The notes under the pieces are model-generated. The model did no database searches and was not told the DNA's origin. It worked only from the letters and a program-made list of their open reading frames with translations. From Kingdonia uniflora (lineage: Eukaryota; Streptophyta; Magnoliopsida; Ranunculales; Circaeasteraceae), in the NCBI GenBank assembly GCA_014058105.1, contig JACGCM010002198.1:385001-449000 (forward strand): a stretch of 64,000 bases of DNA, written 5' to 3'. Made by a program: the position numbers and the translations under genes. Positions 1-12,119 of the stretch are shown here, piece after piece; position 1 is the stretch's first letter; each line of letters starts with the position of its first letter.

Positions 1-11
1 AGGTCAAGGCT

Positions 12-777
12 AGGCCATTCTCCTTTTCTCTTAAATACAACACCGTACTTTTCTTCTCTTCCCCTCCATACTTTCCTCTACCCTTAACACCACCTTCACC
101 TTCACCAGTGGTTCATGCACCATTTGTGCATCATTTTGTACCATTACATTACCCAATCATTAAGTCATTCTTTTATTTCATACAACCACCGCCGCCACCA
201 CAACCAGAGCTACAATCTCGCACTACAACCAGTATCACCACAACTACTACTACCAACAATGTGGTGACATACAAGGGGTCTAAGCCCTTTGGGGTGTCTA
301 TTGGGAGAGATAAGAGTAAGGTGGAGTTTAGGAGTTGTAGGGGGAGAAGAAGAGGGCTTTTTATGGACAAAATTAGAAAAGGAATACTAATGGTCATGGT
401 CAGGGGATTATCTGAGGGCTAAAACAATGGTGAAAGAGGGTTTGATGGAGGGGGAGGAAACTAAATACTCACAGATAGACGCAGACACAGTCTTCTCCCT
501 TTGACTTCATTGAGAATGATGAGAGTGAGCTTCATGGGAGGACTAGTATCATGATAAAAAGTATCCCTAGCAAGCTTAAGTATCTCTCCCTCTGTGTGTA
601 TGTGTGTTTGAATCTCTCTTTTGTGATTTTAAAAAAAAAAATTTAATTTTATGTTTTTGTTGCAGCAGGACTAAGTTGATAGAGTTGCTTGATATGCATT
701 GTGACAAAGAAAACAAGAAGGTTGATGAGCAATATTCAGAGCCATGTCAAGTTATGTCTGACTTCAGGTATTGTTTA

Positions 778-836
<59 letters not shown>

Positions 837-1300
837 TTTATAGGTAAATTAATGATTTATAACATGGGGTTATGCTTTGTAGGACTGGGTTGAATCTGGA
901 AAACTTTACAAGGTCTGTTGGGGCAATGTTGATCTTCAAATGCTACCATAACTTTGATTGGAAGAGCTTTGATTCAAACGTGTGAAATCAAGCTTGCAAG
1001 AGTTCAGGTCAGATTTCATCATCATCCTAATATGTTTGAGTTATCTTTATTTGTTTATAAGTGAGATCAAAGTATCAAACTATTAACTTTTGTTTTGTTT
1101 GTGTTTTTTTATACTTTTTGTAGGGGAAACACGAACTGGTAATGCACTTTGAGAACTCTTATTTGAGGTGTGAAACTGGTGAGTGCTTGCCTGTAAAGTT
1201 TTCTTCGGTGGCACGGGATGGCTCTCTCTCGTGTGCGTTTCTGGCTGGTGTAACAAGGAACCAAAAACTGAGCCCCATTGCTATGCCATTCTCCTCTTCT
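12..1300 (+). pseudogene. MEI2-like (C-terminal RRM) gene, copy A, broken
   Basis: Reads as a short MEI2-type RNA-binding protein: a proline-rich N-terminus followed by the RRM_2 domain. Inferred exons are about 12-579, 669-767, 883-1007 and 1124 onward, all with GT/AG borders. Visible RRM pieces are SIMIKSIPSKLK, TKLIELLDMHCDKEN, VGAMLIFKCYHNFDWKSF, CEIKLARVQ and HFENSYLRCETGECLPV, in family order. In MEI2-type proteins this domain binds RNA in meiosis and meristem control. The copy is broken. The base triplet matching copy B's start ATG is AGG at 12-14. Exon 1 changes frame at least twice (stops near 420 and 502). Exon 3 has a frameshift near 980, just before CEIKLARVQ. The family is fairly sure; MCT versus OML6/7 subfamily is not. 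Confidence 0.72.
780..835. repeat. (TG)n microsatellite
   Basis: About 28 uninterrupted TG units in the second intron of MEI2-like copy A, starting about 12 bases after the splice donor at 768. It creates a false valine/cysteine reading frame that should not be taken as protein. Confidence 0.98.
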
Positions 1301-1850
1301 CTTCAATACAACACCAAACTCCTCTTTTCTTCTCCTCCATACTTTCCTTTACCCTTACCGCCGCCACCTTCACCAGTTTTTGAGTTTCATCCACCTTTTG
1401 CGCATCACTTTGTCCCACTAGAGTACCCCATGAAACCATTTTCTTATTTTTTACCACAACCAAACCTGCAATCTCACACAACAACCATTATCGCAGCAAC
1501 TACTAATACTACTAACAAGATGGTATTTGGGAGCTGCAGCACTGGGTTGAACCAGGGGTATGAGTTTTTATACTTTACATGGTTGGTTGGGGCAGTATGG
1601 TTCTTCAGATGCTACCAATATTTTGCTTGGAGCTATGAGTCAAGTAAAATATGTAAAATCAAGAACATCCCTGGCAAGCTTAGGTACTTCTCCCCCTCTC
1701 TCTGTATCTCCATTTTGTAAGTTTTTTTTGGGGTTGTTTTTGATTTTTGTGTGTGTTTTGGTTGCACTTTGTAAACTTTGATAACTCATATTTTAGGTGT
1801 AACAATTACACAACGGCGCCATCAAGAAAATGCTTTTGCCGTTAGAGAAT
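1283..1850 (+). pseudogene. MEI2-like gene, copy B, rearranged
   Basis: The N-terminus (MPFSSSLQYNTKLLFSS, then PLPPPPSP) is a clear duplicate of copy A, and here the ATG is present. After about 80 residues the frame jumps straight into sequence matching the third RRM exon (LVGAVWFFRCYQYFAW, SSKICKIK). It then continues into KNIPGKL, which is the start of the RRM and should come earlier. The order is therefore scrambled at a shared ATCAAG. A splice donor follows at about 1692. A degraded match to the last exon lies near 1775-1850 (THILGVT against NSYLRCE). Copy A's last exon runs in frame, without a stop, into this copy. From 1851 to 2091 nothing was recognised. Confidence 0.66.
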
Positions 1851-2091
1851 AATCGGTAGCCATCTCCAATGTTACTCTTGTTGGCAAGAGGTGAGTCAAA
1901 GTCACTTTGATAACTCTTAAATTCATAATGATATAATGAATAAATGTGTAAGATTAATTTAAACTTTTGAGTCTGCCCCTTATCAAACTTTGGAGGGATC
2001 AACCATAACCTAGTAAAGAAGAAAAATATATATTAATCAATTGAAAATATGAACTCTTTGGTTTGCTTAAGCGACGAGTAGCATGTTTTTA

Positions 2092-2215
2092 CACTACACC
2101 AAAATTGTAAAATTGCCACAGTCTATTTTTGAGATTTTCCATGGATTAAATCCGTGGTACACTTGAATTGGACTTATCCCGTGGTAAATTGGTAAAGTAT
2201 CCGTGGTAATTCTAA
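2092..2215 (+). repeat. Left TIR and subterminal repeats of the Pack-CACTA
   Basis: The TIR occupies about 2092-2121. It is followed by CCATGGATTAAATCCGTGG and two further CCGTGGTAA motifs, matching those of the right end. In CACTA elements such motifs are transposase-binding sites. Confidence 0.7.
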
Positions 2216-2349
2216 TTCTTTTGACTTCGACTCAAATGGACTCAAAACAAGACTCAACTAACTGTTACAGTCACTCTTCAAAAGATAATCTTGGGGTTTC
2301 CTGGTTCCATACAAACTTTGCGATTTCAAGGGATCCCAAATTAGGTTTT

Positions 2350-2357
<8 letters not shown>

Positions 2358-2398
<41 letters not shown>
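2358..2398. repeat. (TC)n(TG)n microsatellite
   Basis: A TC run followed by a short TG run, about 60 bases upstream of the DRP1-like start codon. CT-rich tracts like this are common in plant 5' untranslated regions, so it may have been captured with the gene. Confidence 0.95.
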
Positions 2399-2455
2399 AA
2401 TGAGATTTTGGGGATAACGAAATAAGGTTTATAGGGTTTGTAGGGTTTTATAGAG

Positions 2456-2896
2456 ATGACGACCATGGATAACTTGATCGGTCTCGTTAATATAACTAAG
2501 ATTGATTGTACGAAGCTCGGCGATTATGGTGGTGACGACAAATTTAGCCACTATGGGAAGGTCTTCCTTCTTTTAGTGTTGTTAGTGGTTAGATTTCTCT
2601 CTCCCCACCTTCATCAAAAAATTTGTTTGAATGATATGTGATTACAAAGTTCTTGGAAATCGCAGGTTTTGGAGAATATAGTTAGAGGGGATTTTCTTCT
2701 ATGCAGATTTGGCTAGGCTTCTTAAAGTTTGATTTGGGGTTTTTTTGGTTTCAGGTTTTGAGTGTTTGTTTGATTTGGTTTTGTGATGTTTGTGGTGTTT
2801 ATAGGAATTGTGATGAGGCGGGCATAGGTATTGCAGCTGCACAAGACGAAGAAGAGACAGGCAGAGTACACAGAGTTTCATCATATGCTGATTTTG
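2456..2896 (+). pseudogene. DRP1-type dynamin-related protein, captured 5' fragment
   Basis: Exon 1 starts at the ATG at 2456 and reads MTTMDNLIGLVN then KLGDYGGDDKF, the opening of plant DRP1 GTPases, which act in membrane fission and cell-plate formation. After an intron, 2666 onward reads VLENIVRGDFLL, matching the family's VLESVVGRDFLPRG. A third exon (about 2805-2896) reads GIVMRRA, a stop, then VLQLHKTKKRQAEYTEFHH, matching GIVTRRPLVLQLHKT. It ends at a good GTAAGT donor. The P-loop segment (GGQSSGKS) is missing and the piece covers only the first hundred or so residues, so no GTPase can be made. It is the first of four captured genes. Confidence 0.72.
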
Positions 2897-3578
2897 GTAA
2901 GTTTAGGGTTCTTTTAGTCCATGTTCCCTTAAACATGGTTGTTTCAGGGTTTCTTATAAGAGGATTGGACGGGCTCTAGGAGGTCTTGGGAGTCGATGGA
3001 TATTTGAATTTAATATGCTAGGGCAGGTGGGTCAAGGACCAATAGGAGACTTGGCTACGGTCCAAGTCCTTTTTCTCACTTGCTGATGATGTGGGCATCA
3101 TGCATTATGCATCATGCATCATGTATCAAGATGGAAGATCATGGATGGGAGGCAGCGATGTTACTTGGTGTCCATAAAATTCATATCTTCACTTAAGTGG
3201 CTTTTGATCTAAAAAGCGGGGGTGAAGGTAGTCATTAGAGATATTGGATTGATATGCTAAGAAAGCGTACTTGGAAATTTTTGTAAAGGAGGGATTCAAA
3301 CCTGGTTGCTTATTGTGCTCATTTCCCTTTCTTATAGAAATATGAGGGGCATTTTCTTTATCCTCCCTGCATACACTATCAGTTGTAAAGAGCTTACCTA
3401 TTGCTGACAGAGGTTAGTCTGACAATTAATTGATTGGCTATAGCCTGTAGCATCATATGATCACTCCTATCCCAACATGGGGATGATATTTATTTTTATT
3501 ATTTTAGCAAGTCTTCATTTGCGTATACTTGCTTTGCTTGTTCTCTTGCTAGTTTTGACATATTTTTGTCAGTTACAG
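2897..3578. other. No gene recognised between captured fragments
   Basis: DNA between the DRP1 and CTLH/CRA pieces. A short ATGCATCATGCATCATG repeat lies near 3100-3124. No protein family was recognised on either strand. The capture breakpoint between the two genes should lie here. Confidence 0.5.
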
Positions 3579-5830
3579 GAAGCTTATGAAGAGTTTAAGC
3601 ATGTTCTTCTTGCCCTTATATATGGAAAAGATGATCAAACCTCTCCTGTTGCAAATAAAGTAAGCTATAATTTATCCCATATCAATGTATCTTTTCTTTT
3701 TTTCTTTTTATAATTTTAACTTCTATAGATGGATATAGTGGATGCCATATACTAGCAGTTCATTTGCATGCTACTGTAGTAATACTCAGATATTAGAAGA
3801 GAGATTGGGACCTGCCTTACAGTTGAACACAAACGCTTATATCATATGTGAACTTGTAGGTTTCTACTTTTTATAGGAAAGCTCATTAGCATTAGGAGTT
3901 TATGTTTCAATTTTTCTTAGTTTTGTTATGGTTCTAACTACAATTTTTAGATCTTAAACAATTTATCGCTTTCATGTTCATAAACTTACATGCTATATCT
4001 TCTCAGTGGGTTGTAATAAGAAGGTTTGAGATTGCTGGATTATTATTATCTATTCTAAGAGCTTACCTGAGTACTTATGATCCAATCTTTTTGATGACAT
4101 TGAGATACTTGATAAGGTTAAATATCAGCTTTTATAGTTTCTACCCTTCAATACATAAAGTGCCGTAATGTATGCATTTGTTACCGACGACCTCTTAGTA
4201 ACATGTTTTCTCACTGATGTGTAGTATACACAATGGTTTTTGTCTCCGCCAAGGCATTCTTCACCAATTTCAGATCTCACTGAGGGGCTACTTCTTGAGA
4301 AACGTGATCCCCCTCCAGTTCCCCAAGAAAGCTTGCACGAGGCACCTCCTTTTGATGAGGTTTGTTTTATGATGATAAGCCCCACTTTCAGATATTTTTT
4401 GTAATATGTTCTTCCTCATAAGTGTTTATTCTCAAATCAGGTTGATATACAAGCACTTGCTCATGTTGCGGAGCTTACAAGACAAGGTGTTGTTGATAGT
4501 TTGGAGTTTTCTAAAGGGAATTTATTTCAAGCATTTCAGGTTCATTTTCAACTCTTTGTTGACGTCCTGCTGTTGCCTTAAGTCAAAAGTACATTTCTGT
4601 TATGTATGGGGCTACCACAAGGCTTGAAGCTATTTATACATAGGAGATTGGGTCCTATATTTTGATAATTCGAGCTGTTAAAAAAATTGGTAAAAGACAA
4701 GACATGCCGAGTTAGGGTCAAAAGAAATTGGAGCAATCTATTTTTCTTACATGTGTTGAACAATGGAGACATGTATTTTAAATTTACGTTAAGTTTGTTA
4801 AATTTACGTCAAGCTCATCAAGAAATTCAATACTCCTATAATGTTCTTTTGCTCGATGAGATCGAACTGTGGAAGTATTTCTTAAAAATCAAATTGTCTA
4901 GTCTTATCCTTTTCTCCATTTGTTGTTTGTCTGTCACAGAATGAAATATGCAAAACAAAACTGAATGTTAAATTGCTTGATGAGCTTGTTCATGAATATT
5001 GTGCCTACAGGGGACTCGTAGAAGGTAGCAATACTTCATCATTTAGTCTTATCCTTTTTTTCCCCTTTTATTACTTTGGTAGTACTTTTCTCATGATTAT
5101 GGTTATAACTCTTGAGCTTCTTTAGGTCTCAAAACTTTTACTTAAATTTTCTACTCTATTTGAACTTACTCAAATTTGTTCAGAAGAAGCATGCAAACTT
5201 TAGGGTAAACTTAAAGTTTAATTATTTGTGTGTAGGTTACAATGGGCAGAAGGCTCGGTGTCGATGAACCGTTTCTAATGAAGCTAATGAGAGTAACACT
5301 TCACACTCATAATGAGTGGTTCAGACTTCAAATGTGCAAAGACCGCTTTGATGGACTTTTAAAGATCGGCTCTTTGAAAGAAATTAAGACTCCATTAATT
5401 ATTGATGACATCTCTAAGAAAAACATAAACAACTCCACTCCTGGATCTTCTCAAATGACAACATCGTCAAGCAACAGGATGGTAGAAGATGGTAATAGTA
5501 CAACTCAGGTGTCATCTGAAGATGTTATCTGTGATGAAACTGGAATACTTAAAGTAATGGTGAGTCATATTTACTTATTCTCTCAAGGACTTGGTGATTT
5601 GTTTTCTTCTATGACATCGAAATACGTGATCTTGTGCTTAGGGTACATTTATCTTAATGATTTTACCATATGCCTTTCGTTATTAAAGTAGAAATCTTTG
5701 AGTTTTTGCTTTCTCCAAGTTATGATCAGAAATCATAACAGTTGTTATTTTCATACAGAATGGCGTCTAAGAGAAATCAATGGCAGCAGTTGATAAGATA
5801 TCTGACATCGTAGAGAATTCAACTCATAAG
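3579..5830 (+). pseudogene. CTLH/CRA (RanBPM-like) protein, captured fragment
   Basis: Six to seven exons in order with GT/AG borders: 3579-3659 (EAYEEFKHVLLALIYGKDD), 4007-4116 (RRFEIAGLLLSILRAYLS), 4225-4359, 4441-4539 (VDIQALAHVAELTRQG), 4940-5024 (LLDELVHEYCAYRGLVE), 5236 to about 5560 (GRRLGVDEPFLMKLMR, HTHNEWFRLQMCKDRFDGLL) and about 5760-5830. This matches the plant CTLH/CRA protein of the At5g66810 type, related to RanBPM/GID-complex scaffold subunits. The N-terminal LisH part is absent. Damage: a one-base loss in exon 3 between RQGI and SSPISDL, and an in-frame stop near 5768. It lies inside the Pack-CACTA, in the same orientation as its neighbours. Confidence 0.75.
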
Positions 5831-6945
5831 GTATGCATATAGGCTAGGTTATGCTAAGAATTTGCTTCATAAATGTCGGACTGATTTGCCAAGAAGGCGA
5901 GTCTCTGTGTGTGTATGAAATTATTACACTACCCATTGTGTCCGTTAATATTTTTTATATACCTACAACACCAACTAAAATTCAAGACTAGTTGATCCGG
6001 TATAGGAAGATATTTTGATATTCCCACAATTTTAGCCCATTGAACCAACGATATATCAGGCAATGTTTCCATACATCGAGCAATAAAATTTGGTGCTGAC
6101 TCGTTGAGTGCCAAAACATTCACTTTTTAGTGTCTAAATTACATTTACTAATTGTTTCTCAAATCCTAATGTTGATTGCCCATTCCGATATTGTTGGAAG
6201 AAAGGGACATTCACTACCAGAACGTAGATTCCAAAATCTTGATTGTATCACAATGGGCATTAAGTGCATAGCCTCTAGGAGGAGAGAGCCAATTCTGGGA
6301 GGTGGGTGCAAGGTTGATATTAAGCAAACATACTATTACGTTTGATTGGTAGTTTTTCGATTACATGCTAGATAAAATGGGCTTTGTAGATATAAAATTG
6401 ATTGATTCATGAATGTACATGTTCATTGTCATTTTTTTGTTTTGCTTAACATGTATTTTTTTTGAAGAAATCTAGAGCTTAAGACATGCACTTCCAATGT
6501 CCATGCGTCTGTTTATCTCATATGATTTTTCACGAGTAAAAAAGTATTGGTTGTGATCAGATTGTCTCTAGGAAATTTCATGAGTATTTTTTTTCTGAAA
6601 CCTTGTCCTAGATCTTCATTGGAGAGATTTCAGAAGCTTTGTCATCGAACATGGTAAGTTCATCTTTGATACTGAAATATTGATATTTGCGCCTTAACTT
6701 TGAGCTTCACTTTCTTTTCCCCTATACGTCAAGGATGTATTTTTTAGTATCTGCTCATATTTGCAGCTTATGGAGACTGCTAGTGCCTTTGGAATTTTGA
6801 GGGCATATCGGTTTAAGTTTTATAAGGAGATCAATGGATCATGTGTAAGTAAATAGTATGCATTGTCTACAACTGATTGTTTTTCTTCAAACAGGCATAT
6901 TTAATCCATTTAGTGGGCACAATATTTATTTATGGGATCATTGTA
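5831..6945. other. Unassigned captured sequence
   Basis: No family recognised. Two segments look exon-like: about 6612-6652 (GEISEALSSN, followed by GTAAGT) and about 6770-6845 (LMETASAFGILRAYRFKFY). They may be the 3' end of the CTLH/CRA gene or the 5' part of the demethylase gene, but this is a guess. Confidence 0.35.
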
Positions 6946-6949
6946 ATGA

Positions 6950-9900
6950 CCAGGAAAAGGCAGTTAGATCCTTAAACTGCCATTAATGTCAAAGGAATGA
7001 CAAAGGAGAAGTCATTCACTGCCAGAAATGTAAACTAGACAATTCTGTCTGCGGTGCATTCGATGGTAATTTTTTTCTTCTCCATATTTTGGGTTCACTA
7101 TGTGCGTGTGCTGGGTTAGATTGAACTACAGTTATGTTTGTTGCTATTCTTCAAAGTAAAAATATATTTATCTTTGACATACTTGTGTGAATGCGCTACA
7201 AAGATGCATCTATGAAATTCTAAATTTGTAATCTCAACACGTATTTGCTTCGAGGTAGAATACAATTTATAAGAGAGATTTTCAGCGACTTTTTCATACC
7301 CACTTTTATAGATGCAGATGTTTGATGGTGTAAATAACATACAAATTCTGTTACATATGTTATATGTAGAAAAATTAAGCGGTTTTTATCGGATTTTGAG
7401 AAAATGGATATAGATGAAATGAAAGGTTTGTAAATTTATCAAATGCTGTGAAATTTTATGCGCAATTAATTTCCAAACTATTTCTTACAGGGAGATAATG
7501 TGGTGAATAGCCGGTTGAAACTGTTATAAGCGTTGCATATTAGCCTTCGATATTAAAAGAAATAATAATAATAATTGGACTATTATCTGTTACCTTGGCA
7601 GTCTGGTGCTTGATTTCTTATTCTTACACCATTATATACAGGTATCCACAATTTTCACCAGATGATATTGCTGAATCTTGTCCAGTATGCTGTGGAATTT
7701 GCAATTGTAAACCCTGCTTGCTCAAATATGGAACATCAGCGGTTGGTTTTTGTAGTACAAGACATTTCATTTTCTGACATCAATATTTGGCTTATTTACC
7801 TTATTAGTAGGCATGTGACATCAATATTTGGCCTACTTACCTTATTAGTAGCATCTGACAAGTAATACATTTTTCATGCAGGAAAAACCAAGCTCGAAGG
7901 AGAGAATAACGAGTAGGGAAAAAGTAAATTACTATCAATATATGGTACATGCGCTTCTTCCAATTTAAAGCAGTTTGATCAAGAACAAAAGCTTGAAAAG
8001 GCGTTGGAGGCTAGAATTCAAGGTTAATCCAACAACCCATATCTCATTTGATCTCTTGAGATGAAGGTGTATGCGCAACTCGCAATATATATTTTACTTT
8101 CGCCTATAATCGAACGATTTTGCATACTTTTATTTTGTAAAAAGTCTTTCAACGATGAGAGATTTAGAGACAAGGTACTTTTCATTGCCTAGTAAATAGA
8201 ACACCCTTGATTTGCAGGAAATAGTAAAATTGCTTCTGAAATACATTTGGTAATTTTAAAATGGCCATATGTTTTGCACATAAGGTGCAAGTATACCTAT
8301 AGTTCTTATTGAATGAGCACTTGCTAACTTAATCCTCATTTGGACAGGTGTATCACCGCCTGACATATTCTTACAAAAGTCAGATTGCTATAGTAATGAG
8401 CGTGTATACTGGTAGAATTTTCCCCCATTAATTCATTATTTGCGTAATTTGGAGATACACTATATGCGTAAGGCATTATGTTCATAAAAAAAATGTTCAG
8501 TAAGAGATGCTTACATCTACCATCCACAACTTACAAAATTATTGGATACCCCTATGCATAAAGCTAGCACATAAGTGTCGTAAGACGTTTATTCCTGAAT
8601 TTTTAACGAGAGAAGTGAGATATCTGTTAAAATTGAACATGCAGGAGGGTATCGCAAAAGGCCCTTAATAAATAAAGGGTTATCTCAATTTAGTTCTTAC
8701 TTCATTTCTTAACCCTAAGCCATATGACTTCCGATGAGCTGATTTTACTACATTGATCTTGGGAAGAAACTTCTGTAGAACTTCTATAGCCGATTATCAC
8801 CGAAGCTGTCCAAGTTGTTCATATGATCTCTGCCTTGGTTGTTGCCAAGATGTCCGCAGTGGTTGCCTTCAGAGAGGGACGGGTGGAAAGTGAAAGAAAA
8901 TGGTACGATCTCTTGTCCTCCAAAGGAGTTGGGTGGTCGCGGTTGTAGGCTATTGGAGCTTAAGTGTATGTTTCCAAAAATTTAGGTTTTGGAGCTGAGC
9001 ATGAAAGCAGAGGTGATAGCTGAAAGATATAAATCTTACGATTTTGCTCGTGTTTCAAATCAGTCGGTGATAATGATTTTAGTAATAAGAACTTGAGGAA
9101 AGCTGCTCGTCGGGAATGTTCTGGTGACAACTATTTATATTTTGTAAGAATTCAAGGCATTCAAGATAGCGATCAAGAGCACTTCCAGAAGCATTGGATC
9201 AATGGAGAGCCTGTGATTGTTGGTAATGCACTTGAAATGGCACCTGGCTTAAGCTGGGATCCAATGATTTTAAGCCGTGCATTGCGCGAGAAGAAAACAT
9301 CCAAGGTCTTCAAGAATCAACCACACTTAGAAGAAACAGCTATTGATTGTCTTCTTTGGTCTGAGGTTAGTTCTATTACCAAATTCTATGGGATCTATGT
9401 AGAATACAAGTTTCTACATTAAATCGCTCACGATATTAGTCCTAGAGGAAATCATTAACTTAGCTTAAAGGAGTAGAGTCTATTTCAGAAACATCCACTG
9501 CGCTTTAAGGAGTTCAGACACATCCATGACGCTCCTCTGGGTCAGGTAATGATAAACGCTATTGATATATGTATGTGTATCCACAAAGATATTGTTTAGA
9601 TTGTAGTTATCAAGCAAGTCAATCCGAGTATTGAAATGGTAGACTTTTAGTTAAAGGATAGATTAAGTTAGAGATAGCTTCTTGTTTATGAATTATTTTT
9701 TTAGTAGGAAATTTGGAATCTCTAGTATTTGATGCATCTATCCATCTAGAGTAGGTGTCTAGGTGAACATTCTTAAAAAATTGTCCCTGCACTATTGTGA
9801 TCATCCAATCAAGTTAATTTTGATATAGATGATCTTTGATGGTTGAAATATGTTCCAAGCTCTTCTCCGGAGAATGCATCTGCAACAAGTAGGGACATTA

Positions 9901-10940
9901 AAAGAAGAGAACCTGAGCAGCGATACTGTAGGCAATCCGTAATATATGAAGAATTTTATTAATATTTTCAATTATACTGCTACTTTTCTTGATCCTTCCA
10001 CTGGAAATAAAATTATCCAAGTCTTATCTCGACTTAAAATATGGTCAAGTCAAAGAGCAAAAACTGACCTAAAATTTTGATTAGCTAACATTATTATGCC
10101 TTAACTCTAGCATGTGTAGTATAGGAATACAAAAGACATTTATGAGCCTTTTACATCTTAATGTGGTGCCCAGTATGCCTCATTCTTTGACATTAGATTT
10201 TAGATAAAGAAACTAATGATAACCATCTATCAAATGAGTCATTTTCTCACAGACAGTTTAAACATCAAACCATAAGAGGTGTCTATCAGCTCTCAGATGT
10301 TAATGGCAACTGTCTTGCATATTCATAAAACTCAGCAAAGAAAAATAAGAAGCTAAATTTTGGATGTGATGTCATATAACCACGCAGAGAATGTAGAAAG
10401 TATTAACTATTTCTCTTATTTTAGATTATTTGTTTCACTTTTTATTGCAAGCTATGCATGCTGACTGTACTATAATATCATGGTCTCTAATCATACAGGT
10501 TGATCACCCTATTCACGACCAGATTTTCTACTTAACTTAAGAGCACAAAAAGAAGCTTCACGACGAATTTGGTTAGTTTTCTATTTCACTGTAGCTTTCT
10601 TATGATTGATATAAACGTCTGTAGTTTTCTACTAATTTTCTATTTCACCCAGTTGAAGTAGTCACAAAAAAAATAATTTCTAAGGTCCATAGAGCCATGA
10701 AATCTGGCTTAAAACTCAGGTTATTACTAAATGTTTTAAAGAATAGTACTTTTTTCTCTGTAATTGAAATTACTTTAGAGCTCCCATTGTTTTTAATTCA
10801 AATTACTTTATCTTGTTCAATCATGTATAAAGGTGGCCATTGAATTTGTTTCACCTGAAAGTGTTAATGAATGCATTTGCCTAATTGAGGAGTATCACGC
10901 TTTTCCCCATAATCACCTTGCAAAAGAAGACAAATTGGAG
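6950..10940 (+). pseudogene. JMJ25-type JmjC histone demethylase, captured fragment
   Basis: Exon pieces run in the same order as the plant H3K9 demethylase family (JMJ25/IBM1 type). Near 6976-7060 is the first zinc-binding block (CQRNDKGEVIHCQKCK, one stop replacing the residue after CH). Near 7642-7730: RYPQFSPDDIAESCPVCC then CNCKPCL. Near 7882-8022: REKVNYYQYMVHALLP, frameshift, LKQFDQEQKLEKALEARIQ. Near 8773-8895: CRTSIADYHRSCPSCSYDL. At 9093-9366: HFQKHWINGEPVIVGNAL to CLLWSE. Near 9485-9547: RFKEFRHIHDAPL. At 10499-10571: VDHPIHDQIFYLT, stop, EHKKKLHDEF. About 10833-10940: VAIEFVSPESVNECICLIE. The JmjC iron-binding segment was not seen, and there are several stops and frameshifts, so it is non-functional. 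Confidence 0.8.
7775..7855. repeat. Two-copy 41 bp tandem repeat
   Basis: The unit beginning TGACATCAATATTTGGC occurs twice in tandem (7775-7815 and 7816-7855), differing at only a few bases. It lies in an intron of the captured demethylase fragment. Confidence 0.9.
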
Positions 10941-10983
10941 GTAGCGTGTTTTTGTTTGTTTTCTTTCTTTGATACGTTGGAAC

Positions 10984-11196
10984 AATTACTAGTAAAATAG
11001 ACATATTCATATTAAATTAATACCCAAGTCGATACTATATCTCCAAATCAAAATTGAACAGATAATTTGTACTACTGAGGAAGCTTAAAAAAAATTACTA
11101 GTAAAATAGACATTCATATTATATTAATACCCAGGTTGATACTATATCCCCAAATCAAAGTTTAACGGATAATCTGAACTACTGAGGAAGCTCTAA
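10984..11196. repeat. Two-copy tandem duplication of about 105 bp
   Basis: 10984-11092 and 11093-11196 both begin AATTACTAGTAAAATAGACA and share CTACTGAGGAAGCT near the end, with scattered substitutions and small gaps. It lies between the demethylase and PEX5 fragments and arose after, or together with, assembly of the captured DNA. Confidence 0.88.
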
Positions 11197-11891
11197 GCAA
11201 AATTAGAGCAGTATCTTACAGTTTTGCTCGTGGGCGAAAAATCTTGTGTCTAATTACATGTATATGTAAATCCTATGATTTTATACATTTATGACAGTGA
11301 AGTTGTTGTTGTTTGCCCTTTACTGTTATTTGCAGCCACACCATACATTTTGTTAATAATCATGGAGTGGTGCCTTTATTGTTGTTTGCTCTCTAACAAG
11401 TGTTCATATAAACAGAAACTGTGAGCACTACCCTTAGTAAACTTAAACTTAACAAATAATGGTGGGCTTACTCTTAAAAGAAATATTCCTTCTTTAGCGC
11501 GGGTGTGTTATTTTTCCGCGTGAAATCTAATGTTCTTCCGCTGGTTTTTGGAACTCCCAATGCAAATCAACAGTTTTCCCTTGGGTTCCGCATGAAATCT
11601 AAGGCTTCAAAATTACCCCAAGTATGGCACAATTGCCCTTCCCGAGCGGTCTAATTCTCTCTATTATGCTGATGTAAGACTCCATATCTTTTTAGCTTAT
11701 GTTTCCTACACAAAGAAGATGTATCTTTAGCTTGTTACCATAGTTTTACTAACATTTAAAATAAATAATATCTATATATATCCCTGGCTAGTGATTTCAA
11801 TGTACAGCTGCTTTTGAGTTGGAAAATTATTTACTTGGTGCAACAAATTTTTCTTGTAATTGTAAAACTTCTAAGTCATCTTATTTGGCAG
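11197..11891. other. No gene recognised between captured fragments
   Basis: A stretch near 11500-11660 is less AT-rich (GCGCGGGTGTG, TTCCGCGTGAAATCT and a later TTCCGCATGAAATCT) and may be another short captured piece. No family was recognised. Confidence 0.4.
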
Positions 11892-12119
11892 GTTGTGCTA
11901 GGTTATTCAATAAAGTTGCTCAAATTTCACCAGATGAAGCTGATGTTCACATAGTACTTGGTGTTCTTTACAACTTATCCAAAGAGTATGATAAAGTTGT
12001 AGGGTCCTTTCAGACTGCGTTGAAACTCAAGCCACTGGATTACTCTCTCTGGAATAAACTTGGTGCAACACAAGGCTAATAGCGTTCAAAGTGTAGAGGC
12101 AATTTCGGCTTACCAACAG
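11892..12119 (+). pseudogene. PEX5: PEX5 peroxisomal import receptor, captured TPR exon
   Basis: One exon between a TTGGCAG acceptor and a CAACAG|GTAG donor. It reads [52 protein letters not shown] and, after one extra G near 12075 that shifts the frame, [15 protein letters not shown]. This is the distinctive TPR region of PEX5, the receptor that binds the PTS1 signal of peroxisomal matrix proteins. Only about 75 of more than 700 residues are present, so it cannot work as a receptor. It is the last captured gene before the right CACTA end. Confidence 0.88.

Noticed and set aside
604..843. Open frame ending in a long valine/cysteine repeat
   Set aside because: It is the translated (TG)n microsatellite joined to a real MEI2-like exon in front of it.
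1109..1306. Minus-strand open frame opposite MEI2-like exon 4
   Set aside because: It is the shadow of the exon on the + strand, which matches the family.
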